A stretch of 47,548 bases of DNA, from positions 1 through 47,548 of the IMG/VR virus record IMGVR_UViG_3300044911_002024; one strand, 5' to 3'. Source of the stretch: a virus. Shown one piece after another: positions 1 through 6,934 of the stretch. Position 1 is the first letter of the stretch; each line of letters begins with the position of its first letter. The position numbers and the translations under genes are program-made. The notes beneath the pieces are model-generated. The model did no database searches, had not been told where the DNA came from, and was given only the letters and a program-made list of their open reading frames with translations.

Positions 1-472
1 CAACAGAACGAGGATCGACGGTAACTTCGTACCCCAACCTTTGCAGCATCGCCCCCTGCTCCCACCACGGGTGGTCGCGGAACTCCTCGAGGTCGTCGTG
101 CCACATCGCCAGGAGCGTGTCGCGGATCGGCTTCCGCACCAGCCACACACCGCAGTTCGGCACCTGCCCGCACTCGGTCTGGTGGACGACCATGCCCTGC
201 CACGCAGTCGCCGGCAGTTCGTCGAAGATGCTCTCCTGCGACCGCGACACGACCACGTCGCAGTCCAGCCAGAGCACCTCGTCGTACTCTTGGAGGGCGA
301 TGGCAAGCGTCGGCACCTTCAGCCACGACGGCGGCGCCGCACTGCTCGCCAGGTTGATGCAGTCCAAGTCGCAGCCGTGGCGCTGGGCGTAGCGAAACAT
401 CGGGTCAAGCGTCAGCGCGGCCATCGCCCCGTGGGCCAGGCCGCACCAGCCGGTGACGATCAGTCGCTTCAT
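1..472 (-). CDS. Glycosyltransferase, GT-A type (3' end cut by window edge)
   Basis: The reading frame starts at ATG 472 and stays open to the window edge, giving 157 residues without a stop, so the gene is partial. It shows a DxD metal and nucleotide-sugar site in VLWLDCDVV (D70, D72), then NCGVWLVR (107-114) and WWEQGAM (136-142), the layout of GT-A transferases of the galactosyltransferase/GT8-like kind. It should transfer a sugar from a nucleotide-sugar donor; the acceptor is unknown. It overlaps the upstream methyltransferase stop by ATGA and may act with it on a glycan or a modified base. Family level is fairly sure, substrate unknown. Confidence 0.7.
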   Translation of the reverse strand, partial: MKRLIVTGWCGLAHGAMAALTLDPMFRYAQRHGCDLDCINLASSAAPPSWLKVPTLAIALQEYDEVLWLDCDVVVSRSQESIFDELPATAWQGMVVHQTECGQVPNCGVWLVRKPIRDTLLAMWHDDLEEFRDHPWWEQGAMLQRLGYEVTVDPRSV

Positions 473-975
473 CGCTTCCCCACGAAGAGCAGGCGGCCAC
501 GCTCATCCGGCGTGGTGGAGTGATCGGTGAACCGGGCGATCACCAGTTCGGCGCTGGCCGGCGACAACTGCTCGAAGTCGTGGATCGCCACGACCCGCCC
601 GATCTCGGCGCATCGCAGGTACTCGCCCACAACGAGGTCGCCGTGGACGGCGTCGTGGAACACGAGGTCGAACGCGGGTGCCGTCTGGAGGTACGCGCCG
701 GCCGCGCCGGCCACCGGAGTGATGTTCTCGATGCCCAGCGACTCCCAGTAGGCCACGCGATTCCACTGCGGAACCGTGTCGCAGAGATCGACGCTGACCA
801 GGGTGGCCCACGGGGCCGCCAGGGCCATCGCCGCCGTCGAGATGCCGGCATAACTGCCCAACTCGAGGACGGTTTCGGCTTCGGCGGCCAACTCAGCCAG
901 CACGCGAAGGTGGCACCGGCTGGTCGTCATCTGGTGGGAATCATCGACGCCGTCAACGAATTGATGCCAAGTCAT
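469..975 (-). CDS. Class I SAM-dependent methyltransferase
   Basis: 168 residues. Motif I is VLELGSYAGIST (36-47), an acidic residue ends strand 2 (SVDLCD, D63), FDLVFHDAVHG lies at 102-112 and VVAIHDFEQ near 128-136. This resembles Methyltransf_24-type small-molecule or sugar O-methyltransferases. It lacks DPPY, PPC or other DNA-methylase motifs, so DNA is not the obvious substrate. It starts on ATGA shared with the gene upstream and ends on ATGA shared with the glycosyltransferase, suggesting a common pathway such as sugar methylation. Fold call good, substrate inferred. Confidence 0.72.
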   Translation of the reverse strand: MTWHQFVDGVDDSHQMTTSRCHLRVLAELAAEAETVLELGSYAGISTAAMALAAPWATLVSVDLCDTVPQWNRVAYWESLGIENITPVAGAAGAYLQTAPAFDLVFHDAVHGDLVVGEYLRCAEIGRVVAIHDFEQLSPASAELVIARFTDHSTTPDERGRLLFVGKR

Positions 976-1316
976 TTGTCCATTGCCTCCGAAAGACGAT
1001 TAACCTTCTGATTCAGAGTCGCCAGCCTGTCATCGACTCCTGCCATGAGCGTGACGCAGGCTGAGTTTGCGGCCCGCTCGGCTGCCGTCTCGTAAGAATC
1101 AGGCAGCACCTTAAACTCCTCGGCGAACGCAGCGGCAACGTCCTCGGAGTCCGCGTCGCAAGCCAGGCACAGAAACTGCGCCAACTTCGCCAGCGATTCG
1201 CCGACACGGCGGGAGTCAAGCGACGAAACGGTGGTGAACTTCCCAACCGTTGGGCAGCCATCGTTCCACGGCATTTGCTCGCCGTACACCCTGATCTTGA
1301 ACTCGATGTGCTTCAT
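972..1316 (-). CDS. Hypothetical protein, 114 aa
   Basis: Not recognised. The start is the ATG at 1316, which overlaps the previous stop as ATGA. The protein is acidic and mostly helical in appearance. The last 40 residues are polar and heptad-like (DDRLATLNQKVNRLSEAMD), suggesting a short C-terminal coiled coil. No catalytic motif is visible. Its place between a Tat-like protein and a SAM methyltransferase gives no clear role. Confidence 0.6.
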   Translation of the reverse strand: MKHIEFKIRVYGEQMPWNDGCPTVGKFTTVSSLDSRRVGESLAKLAQFLCLACDADSEDVAAAFAEEFKVLPDSYETAAERAANSACVTLMAGVDDRLATLNQKVNRLSEAMDK

Positions 1317-1717
1317 GCCCAAACAACCTCGATCGTGTACCTGGGCGCCGACTGCGTCATTTGCTGCCCCAGATGGGAAACGTCGATCACGTCGCTTTCG
1401 CTCTCGGCCGTTGCCGTGATCGAAACAGGCTTCATGGTCTTAGGGAAATCGCCAACGATTTCACGCAAGTCTGCCCCGCGATACTGCTTCTTCGGGTCAT
1501 ATAGGTACTCGACCGTGTGCGTCGTCCACATGGCCCTGGACTCTGATCGCTCATAGCGGATCGGATGGCAGTGCTTGAGCATCTCCAATACCGTCGCCAC
1601 CAAGTCGTTTTGCTGGGGAGACAGTGGGAACGCAGAAACAGGCGCCGGCAGGCGAACGCCGGCCGCAATCGCGGCCGACACGGCGCCGAGACACTGAAGG
1701 AAGCCTCGCCTGTTCAC
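1313..1717 (-). CDS. Protein with twin-arginine-like signal, 134 aa
   Basis: The start is taken as GTG 1717, which forms GTGA with the upstream VRR-NUC stop; longer versions would overlap that gene deeply. The N-terminus reads NRRGFLQCLG, followed by an alanine-rich hydrophobic stretch and a possible signal peptidase site after PAPVSA (about residue 29). This matches a Tat-type signal (RRxFL) or a simple signal sequence. The rest (YLYDPKKQYRGADLREI and a beta-rich tail) is not recognised. Export to the periplasm or membrane is inferred. Exported phage proteins can act in lysis or superinfection exclusion, but nothing here proves either. Confidence 0.6.
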   Translation of the reverse strand: MNRRGFLQCLGAVSAAIAAGVRLPAPVSAFPLSPQQNDLVATVLEMLKHCHPIRYERSESRAMWTTHTVEYLYDPKKQYRGADLREIVGDFPKTMKPVSITATAESESDVIDVSHLGQQMTQSAPRYTIEVVWA

Positions 1718-1995
1718 TCGATCGCCTCCAGAAACTCTCGTGCATCGCCCACACTGCGAACGACAGTGGCCGGGCATCCGACTTGGATCAACTCCCGAAT
1801 CCGGTGCTGTTGGATTCTGGTCGGGTCTTCGCCCGGCCGCTTCACTTCCATCCACGCGGCTCGTCCCTTCTTGATCACCAGCACGTCGGGCAGCCCCTTC
1901 ACGCTGTAGGCGTTGCCATGATTCTTCATGGCCCACCAGCCGAGGCGGCGGGCCTCGTCCAGCACCTTCGCGACGATGGTTCGTTCAAGCGGCAT
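1714..1995 (-). CDS. VRR-NUC domain nuclease
   Basis: 93 residues, close to the size of single-domain phage VRR-NUC proteins. The PD-(D/E)XK signature is GLPDVLVIKKGRAAWMEVK: D37, E50 and K52, followed by DPTRIQQHRIRELIQVG as in family members. The family cleaves branched or structured DNA and is common near phage replication and recombination genes. No strong ribosome-binding site is seen upstream. The stop overlaps the next gene start (GTGA). Confidence 0.85.
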   Translation of the reverse strand: MPLERTIVAKVLDEARRLGWWAMKNHGNAYSVKGLPDVLVIKKGRAAWMEVKRPGEDPTRIQQHRIRELIQVGCPATVVRSVGDAREFLEAIE

Positions 1996-2028
1996 TTTCG
2001 CCGATTGTCGCCACCTGCCGACTAGAGT

Positions 2029-2376
2029 CTAGGTGGATTCCGAATGGGCGACGCCTTGCCGGTCGAAGCGGTAGTTCCGCAGTCGGAACGCCGTCGGTCT
2101 GCCGACCCGCCGGCGCTCCTCCTCCTCCGGCGACCACGTCGAGCGGATGGCCGCGGCCCGCTGCGCGATCTCCTCTAACGTCGGCGGCTCGACCTCGGCG
2201 AAGTCATCCTCCGGCTTCGCCTTGGCCCGCGGCGGCAGTTTCAGCCGCGCCTTGACGACGTAGAACGAGCCGTGGCGGATGCCCAGCGTCTGGCATATCT
2301 CCCGCTCTGCCACACCAGCAGCCCACAGCCGGAACAGCGCCGGCACGTCGATCTCACCCAGTCGTTTTCCTCGCAT
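2029..2376 (-). CDS. Helix-turn-helix DNA-binding protein, 115 aa
   Basis: The ATG at 2376 overlaps the preceding TGA (TGATG). A homeodomain/resolvase-like HTH fits residues 11-40: ALFRLWAAGVAEREICQTLG then IRHGSFYVVKARL. A proline- and acid-rich linker follows, then a basic tail with RRRVGRPTAFRLRNYRF. It probably binds DNA as a transcriptional regulator or a replication or packaging accessory. The target is unknown. No partner domain is visible. Confidence 0.65.
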   Translation of the reverse strand: MRGKRLGEIDVPALFRLWAAGVAEREICQTLGIRHGSFYVVKARLKLPPRAKAKPEDDFAEVEPPTLEEIAQRAAAIRSTWSPEEEERRRVGRPTAFRLRNYRFDRQGVAHSEST

Positions 2377-2654
2377 CACTCGGCCTCCTTGCCCCATAGT
2401 TCAATGATCCTAAGACTCAACCGCTGAACCTTGTTTTCCAGGCTGCGGGCCTCGGCCTCGGCCTTCCACCGCAGCGCTCGCTCTTGGGTGAGCGAGAGCC
2501 GCAACTCGCCGGCCAGCGACCGCTCGCGCCGCAGGCGGGCCAGCGCCCGCTCCAACCCGCGGGTCGCGCCGCGGCAGCCCTCGCGGGCGCGGTGCCAGAG
2601 TAGCTCGTACTCGTCGGCCGCCGCCCAGGCTTCGTCCAGCTCACTCTGACTCAC
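2376..2654 (-). CDS. Small coiled-coil protein, 92 aa
   Basis: Almost entirely predicted helix rich in A, E, R and L, with heptad-like spacing (LERALARLRRERSLAGELRL; ARSLENKVQRLSLRIIEL). Start GTG 2654 overlaps the previous gene by 14 bases. No catalytic residues are apparent. Such small coiled-coil proteins are frequent in phage early operons; a role in oligomeric regulation or host take-over is speculation. Not recognised as a named family. Confidence 0.6.
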   Translation of the reverse strand: MSQSELDEAWAAADEYELLWHRAREGCRGATRGLERALARLRRERSLAGELRLSLTQERALRWKAEAEARSLENKVQRLSLRIIELWGKEAE

Positions 2655-2859
2655 CGATGTATTCCTCGACCCATTTGGATAGTTCGGACGAGTAGACTAG
2701 CACACTCTCTCTCAGCATGTGAATAGCAAAGGCCAGCCCGTCGGCGCCGGTTTCCTTTGCTAGCGTTGCTTGCAACTGCGCGCCGTCGGCGACCTTTCGC
2801 AGGGCCGCCTGCATCTCCAGCATCCTGCCGAGAGCATCATACTTTTCATCACTGTCCAC
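2641..2859 (-). CDS. Hypothetical protein, 72 aa
   Basis: The start is set at GTG 2859, just inside the end of the preceding gene; upstream extensions are a shadow frame of that gene. The product is a helical acidic protein with an amphipathic C-terminus (HMLRESVLVYSSELSKWVEEY). Not recognised, no motifs. It belongs to a run of overlapping small genes from 2.0 to 3.4 kb. Confidence 0.5.
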   Translation of the reverse strand: MDSDEKYDALGRMLEMQAALRKVADGAQLQATLAKETGADGLAFAIHMLRESVLVYSSELSKWVEEYIGESE

Positions 2860-3010
2860 GCAGCCGCTCGATTTCTGCGAGCAGGCGCTCTCGCTCTTGG
2901 AGGAGCCGGCCGATGATCCTGGCCGCCGTCCCGTTCGTAGCCGTCCAAGCATTCGGCGGCCCCATGCGGTTGACGAACTGCCACGCCTCAACGACCTCTT
3001 CGTCGCTCAT
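2849..3010 (-). CDS. Small coiled-coil protein, 53 aa
   Basis: A short frame from ATG 3010 to TGA 2849. The ATG overlaps the stop of the GNAT gene as ATGA, the junction type used throughout. The N-half begins MSDEEVVEAWQFVNRMG and the C-half is strongly helical with heptads (RIIGRLLQERERLLAEIERL). Coupling and codon use support a real gene. Function unknown. Confidence 0.6.
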   Translation of the reverse strand: MSDEEVVEAWQFVNRMGPPNAWTATNGTAARIIGRLLQERERLLAEIERLRGQ

Positions 3011-3411
3011 GCCAGCCTCCAGCCGCCGGCTCCGTCCCGCTCGAAGAGCACCGGCCAGAACCCGGCCCGGCGAGCCACCAGCAGCATGTGCGGGTGGAAA
3101 ACCGCCACAGTTCCGCCGTTCTCGTGGAGAACGCCTGAGTAAAGCCCCGCGGCGCCGAGCACCGCGATGCCTTGCAGGCGTCGCTCCGGCCGAACGAACG
3201 CCTCCAGGGTGTCATACGACTGCCACCGCTCCGTCCTGGCCCAGCCCACAACTTGATCGTCGTGGAAGACGACGGCGATGTGGCCGTCGGTCTTCGTGTC
3301 GATCGCCTTGTTGAAGTCGCTGCCTGGCTTCGTCAGTTCGTCGCGGATGGTGCGCCGAATCGGCGCGTCCGCGACGAGATCGGCCATTGGCATGACGGAG
3401 CAGAGGATCAT
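3007..3411 (-). CDS. GNAT-fold N-acetyltransferase-like protein
   Basis: 134 residues from ATG 3411, which overlaps the GIY-YIG stop as ATGA. A GNAT pattern is visible: strands around HIAVVFHDDQVVGWART, a beta-bulge region YDTLEAFVRPERR, then the acetyl-CoA pyrophosphate loop RRLQGIAVLGAAGLY (R/Q-x-x-G-x-A form) and a C-terminal AVFHPHMLLVARRAGF. It should bind acyl-CoA and transfer an acyl group; the substrate is unknown. It lies beside DNA methyltransferases and a nuclease, so a DNA- or defence-related role is possible. Confidence 0.65.
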   Translation of the reverse strand: MILCSVMPMADLVADAPIRRTIRDELTKPGSDFNKAIDTKTDGHIAVVFHDDQVVGWARTERWQSYDTLEAFVRPERRLQGIAVLGAAGLYSGVLHENGGTVAVFHPHMLLVARRAGFWPVLFERDGAGGWRLA

Positions 3412-4316
3412 GCTGTTGCCTTCTTCTTTCTTGGCCGCTTCTCCATCAACCAAGCACGAACCTCTTTGTTGAGTCGCGGTTTGTAGGCGGCGATGTAAAC
3501 CAGCTCGGCAAGGTGCGTTTCGTTTTCCGGCATCGCGATCACCGAAACGTGGTCGGACGGCTCCGCGACGTGGTGGTTCTTGAATCGGGAACTGATGCAC
3601 TCCGCGCGCCCGACATAAACGATCTCGCCTCCGCGCCAGAGGAAGTAGACGCCAGAAACGCCGACTAGATTCTGGATAACGCACGGCACAGAAACCGCCT
3701 CGTCGGGCGGCATCGGCAACTCATCCAGCATCGCCTGAAGCCCTGCAATCGGCAGGCTAACGGCGTTCTGAGAGGCAGCGACACTGCCGGCAGCGCGAAG
3801 TTCTTCGTGCATCTTCGCGATTCTTTTCTTCAGTCGCTCACAATCGCTATGAATGTTTGACCACTTTGCAAGCTCAAGCTCGCAGCTCTGATTGGCGGCC
3901 AGCCTCTTCTGCTCAATGCTCGCGCAAATGCGATCATTTTCCTCGTTCTGCACATTCTCCAAGCACGCCAGAGCAAACCGGATTCCCTCAAAAAACGAAA
4001 AAGGGGCGCCGGTGTAGTTGACGAAGCGGAGGTATGAGTCGAATACCTGCGGCGTGTCGGTCGCCGACTCCGACACGCACCACCTCTCCCGATGCTTGCG
4101 GCAGTGAAGGTATAGTCCAGCAAACTTGATGTAGAAGCCGTCGTGGTGCGCCTTTATTTCTTCGGCGTAATCCGAGTCGAGCCACCCTTCAGGGAGCATA
4201 CTTGAGTATTCTTCGATTCGGCTGCAAAACGCAGCGACGATCTTGGTGGCAAGCTCTATGTCGCCCCGGCGGTACGCCGCCAGCAAGTCGAATTTGAGTT
4301 CAGTTATTCCGGCCAT
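3408..4316 (-). CDS. GIY-YIG nuclease with long N-terminal region
   Basis: 302 residues. The C-terminal GIY-YIG domain (about 218-285) has GVYFL (222-226), VYVGR (233-237), R244, KNHH (246-249), E271 and a late N283, so the catalytic set looks complete. Residues 1-120 are a cysteine-containing region of unknown fold, and 125-178 look like a coiled coil. It could be a free-standing homing endonuclease or the cutting partner of the adjacent methyltransferases. The start region shares a 27-nt repeat with the next upstream gene (see repeats). Nuclease fold sure, biological role open. Confidence 0.82.
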   Translation of the reverse strand: MAGITELKFDLLAAYRRGDIELATKIVAAFCSRIEEYSSMLPEGWLDSDYAEEIKAHHDGFYIKFAGLYLHCRKHRERWCVSESATDTPQVFDSYLRFVNYTGAPFSFFEGIRFALACLENVQNEENDRICASIEQKRLAANQSCELELAKWSNIHSDCERLKKRIAKMHEELRAAGSVAASQNAVSLPIAGLQAMLDELPMPPDEAVSVPCVIQNLVGVSGVYFLWRGGEIVYVGRAECISSRFKNHHVAEPSDHVSVIAMPENETHLAELVYIAAYKPRLNKEVRAWLMEKRPRKKKATA

Positions 4317-4329
4317 CTTAGATGTCGCG
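4303..4329 (-). repeat. 27-nt direct repeat, copy 1
   Basis: This copy matches copy 2 at 4595-4621 at 25 of 27 positions. It carries the region around the GIY-YIG start codon (ATG 4316, MAGIT...). The two copies lie 292 bases apart and bracket the 83-residue gene, as if that gene had been inserted with duplication of the junction. Confidence 0.85.
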
Positions 4330-4338
4330 CGCAGCAGA

Positions 4339-4590
4339 CTAGCCGAACCTCACATACAGCGGGCCGTTCTCGCCCACATACGCTCCGAGCGTGTTGGACG
4401 ACAGAAACCCATCTGCCTCCTCCGGCGTCATGCCGTCACGCTCAACAAGAACCTCAATGCACTTGTCGATGTCGTAGACCGCGACCTGCGGGTGGTGGTG
4501 GTTCACCGTGTAGCCCACCAGCGCGGCCTCGAGGCCGTCGGCCAGCACGGCGTCGGGGTTGGCTTCGGCGAGGTCGTCGAGAATGCTCAC
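4339..4590 (-). CDS. Phage protein of unknown function, 83 aa
   Basis: GTG 4590 is chosen because GGCAGGA lies nine bases upstream. An alternative TTG at 4608 sits at the same place in the 27-nt repeat as the GIY-YIG ATG, and would give an N-terminus MAGITDVSIL against MAGITELKFD there. The body reads NHHHPQVAVYDIDKCIEVLV, then MTPEEADGFLSSNTLGAYVG, a pattern I associate with a widespread small phage protein of unknown role. No catalytic motif. Confidence 0.65.
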   Translation of the reverse strand: MSILDDLAEANPDAVLADGLEAALVGYTVNHHHPQVAVYDIDKCIEVLVERDGMTPEEADGFLSSNTLGAYVGENGPLYVRFG

Positions 4591-4594
4591 GTCG

Positions 4595-4621
4595 GTTATT
4601 CCTGCCAACTTAGATGTCGCG
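4595..4621 (-). repeat. 27-nt direct repeat, copy 2
   Basis: Second copy, overlapping the last codons of the C5 methyltransferase gene and the leader of the 83-residue gene. It differs from copy 1 at two positions; one changes ATG to TTG at the equivalent start codon. Confidence 0.85.
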
Positions 4622-5305
4622 ACCAGTAGGCAAGGAAAGAAAGTTTTTCGCCTGCTCACCGACGTGCTGTGTGTATGCCGGAGGGAACCCCTCTTTCAGC
4701 TCGTCCCAGGATATGCCGCGCGAGACGCCCATAGCCTCGCGGCCTTCTTCGACTGTGCGGGCCGTCGAGCCGCCGACAACTAACTTGCCAGTCTTCTTGC
4801 AGACCCCTTTGCAGGTGTCGCCCATAACGTGGTAGACGCCCACAGGCTTTCCCTGCTCCTTGTGCTTGCAGCCTGATCCAGCCAGCGGAAACGACGCCAA
4901 GAAAAGCCGGTGCCGACGCACCTTGAGTCCGTATGCGGAACCGCACTCAACCGCGGCCCCGTCCATGCCTGGGGCGCCAACCACATTCTCGACCACCCAA
5001 GGAATGTCATACTTTCTTAGCAAAGCCAGTGTCGGAGTCAGGAGGTCGCCGTGCCGGCTGCGGCCGCCCTGCGCCTCCCGAAGATGCTTGGCCCTGGTGT
5101 GCGCCTGGCACGGAGGTGAGGCGTGTATGAGGTCAAACTGCTCGACGAATCTTCGGTCGTTGAGGATCGAAAGAGCGTCCCCCCAGACGAACTCGTATGG
5201 GTACGAAGCGCGCAACACAATGTCCACGCCAGTCGGCTCAAACCCCGCTGCGGCGTACCCGTCAGCCGCCATGCCTGCGCCGCAATAAAGGTCGAGGACT
5301 TTCAT
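4610..5305 (-). CDS. DNA (cytosine-5) methyltransferase
   Basis: 231 residues, shorter than typical 300-400-residue C5 enzymes, so the target recognition region is small. Motif I is DLYCGAGMAADGY (5-17), motif IV SPPCQ with nucleophile C66, motif VI ENV (106-108), motif VIII RHRLF (131-135). A late HVGEQ may stand for motif X. It should methylate C5 of cytosine in a short DNA site. The start overlaps the upstream methyltransferase stop (ATGA). It probably protects phage DNA from host restriction. Confidence 0.88.
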   Translation of the reverse strand: MKVLDLYCGAGMAADGYAAAGFEPTGVDIVLRASYPYEFVWGDALSILNDRRFVEQFDLIHASPPCQAHTRAKHLREAQGGRSRHGDLLTPTLALLRKYDIPWVVENVVGAPGMDGAAVECGSAYGLKVRRHRLFLASFPLAGSGCKHKEQGKPVGVYHVMGDTCKGVCKKTGKLVVGGSTARTVEEGREAMGVSRGISWDELKEGFPPAYTQHVGEQAKNFLSLPTGRDI

Positions 5306-6042
5306 GCCACACCGTTCAGCGAGTTCGCCACACGCCAGCCGGCGATCTTGGCGTACTCAGGATTCAGTTCGCACCCGATGCCGCTGCGGCCCAGGCGGGC
5401 GGCGACCGCCAGCGTCGTGCCGGAGCCGGCGAATGGGTCGAGGATCGTGTCGCCTGCATTGCTCGAGACGCGGATGATCCGCTCGACCAGTTCCTCCGGC
5501 AGTTGAGTCGGCACACCCTTCACCCGCTCGCGGAACGTGCCGCAGACCCGGTTGATCTGCCACACGTCGCCCATGATCTTGCCGGCCGGGTTGGCCCTCT
5601 TGTCGGCGTACTTCTCCTGCCTGGCCGACGGCACGGTCACGGCCTCGGCGTTGAACGTGAAGTGCTTCGGGTCTTTGACGGCGTAGTAGATCGGCCGCGA
5701 GCACCGCCCGAACTTCCGCTGGCAGTAGACGCCGAACGTCTCGTGCCAAGTGACGCGATTGCGGATCGTCAGGCCAGCCATCTGCATCTTCACGTCGATC
5801 CACGAGCCGTATTCCTGCCCGCTGATTATCCACATGGAGCCGTGCGGCTTGAGCGCCCGGTAGCACCAGCCGATCCACCGACCGCACCACTCGACGTAGT
5901 CGTCGATCAGGTCAGCCTTTGGCCCCCGGCCGTAGTCGATGCCGATGTTGTATGGCGGGTCAGTAACGACCAGATCGACGCTTTCTCGCTCGAGCGTCTT
6001 CAGCGATTCGATGCAGTCGCCGGTGATGATGCGGGTGCTCAC
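5302..6042 (-). CDS. DNA N6-adenine/N4-cytosine methyltransferase, beta class
   Basis: GTG 6042 overlaps the upstream stop as GTGA. 246 residues. The order is DPPYN (28-32, motif IV), a variable target region, then DPFAGSGTT (about 202-210, motif I), which is the beta-class arrangement of the N6_N4_Mtase family. It transfers methyl from SAM to adenine N6 or cytosine N4 on DNA; the motifs alone do not decide which. It is the middle gene of three consecutive methyltransferases. Confidence 0.9.
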   Translation of the reverse strand: MSTRIITGDCIESLKTLERESVDLVVTDPPYNIGIDYGRGPKADLIDDYVEWCGRWIGWCYRALKPHGSMWIISGQEYGSWIDVKMQMAGLTIRNRVTWHETFGVYCQRKFGRCSRPIYYAVKDPKHFTFNAEAVTVPSARQEKYADKRANPAGKIMGDVWQINRVCGTFRERVKGVPTQLPEELVERIIRVSSNAGDTILDPFAGSGTTLAVAARLGRSGIGCELNPEYAKIAGWRVANSLNGVA

Positions 6043-6692
6043 GTCAGCCCCCCCCACTGGTTAGCCATCGCGGCGGCCCAGCCGGCAAACGTCTCGCTCC
6101 TGATCTTCCAGCGATCATCTGCCGGCGGCTCCTTGTTCTGGCCGCTGTCGGTCTGGTTGCCCCAGCGAAACGAGTAGCTGCGGCAGTCCGTAGAAAGCGC
6201 GAGGCGGGGGGGGGCGAACGCAGTCGGCTCGAGCCGCGGCAGACCCTTCAGCCACAGGCAGGTCTTTTTGCTGGCGTCGTCGCCGTACTCGTATGGCTGG
6301 ATGAACTGATCCGGTTCCCGCCACCGCGTCGAGAGCACGCCAACCGGATTCTCAATGGCAATCCTCGGAATCGGCGCGTTCGCCAGCGCCATGACGAACC
6401 GAATGGCTTCCTCGCGGGCGTCGCGGCGGGCCTGACCAATCAGCGTGCTTGGCTTCATCTTCTTGGTCTGCACGTCCCTGTAGGCCCACTCGGCCGACAC
6501 GGTCAGGTAGGTGCATGGGGGATGCGCGATCATCAAATCCCAACCGCGGTCGAGCAACTCAAGAACGTCACCCTGATAGTGCTGTCCAGTAGTATCAGAG
6601 GGCAGCAGGTCGCAACTCATGGCCTCGTGGCCGGCTGCGATGAACGCATCCCGTACTCGGCCGCTGTATTCGCAGGCGACGAGGACTTTCAT
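6039..6692 (-). CDS. Cytosine-5 methyltransferase-like protein, divergent
   Basis: 217 residues from ATG 6692 (ATGA with the upstream gene). It keeps a Rossmann start (MKVLVACEYSGRVRDAF), the catalytic-type HPPC (C60) and an EN dipeptide in IAIENPVG (E114), but has PPCT instead of PPCQ and ENP instead of ENV. This divergent Dcm-like group is common in phages, and base specificity is not established from sequence. Activity on cytosine C5 is inferred. It may give a second modification alongside the two neighbouring enzymes. Confidence 0.75.
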   Translation of the reverse strand: MKVLVACEYSGRVRDAFIAAGHEAMSCDLLPSDTTGQHYQGDVLELLDRGWDLMIAHPPCTYLTVSAEWAYRDVQTKKMKPSTLIGQARRDAREEAIRFVMALANAPIPRIAIENPVGVLSTRWREPDQFIQPYEYGDDASKKTCLWLKGLPRLEPTAFAPPRLALSTDCRSYSFRWGNQTDSGQNKEPPADDRWKIRSETFAGWAAAMANQWGGLT

Positions 6693-6934
6693 GCGACCCT
6701 CGCCTCCCACCGATAAACCGCTCGGTCAGGCGTCACCTGCGCGAGCAGGATGTCGGCCACGCTCACGCTTGAGAGCCGGAAACCCTGGAGCGAATAGCAG
6801 CCAGCCGGCATGCGGATCGTCCCCAGCGTGTCAGTCGCAGGCTCGATGGCCCCGATGCCGCCGTCGAACGGCCCGCCGATGTACTCGGGCGTGACGAACG
6901 GCTTCTCGGGGTAGGGGTGCAGAATGCCAGTCAT
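6689..6934 (-). CDS. Phage protein of unknown function, 81 aa
   Basis: ATG 6934 overlaps the stop of the small membrane gene (ATGA). The protein has EYIGGPFDGGIGAIEP near the N-terminus and ends VTPDRAVYRWEA. This GGPxDG...YxW pattern occurs in small phage proteins of unknown function. No catalytic motif. It is coupled to the methyltransferases downstream. Confidence 0.6.
   Translation of the reverse strand: MTGILHPYPEKPFVTPEYIGGPFDGGIGAIEPATDTLGTIRMPAGCYSLQGFRLSSVSVADILLAQVTPDRAVYRWEARVA

Noticed and set aside
5197-6177. 326-residue plus-strand ORF
   Set aside because: Shadow across three methyltransferase genes; disrupted composition and no ribosome site.
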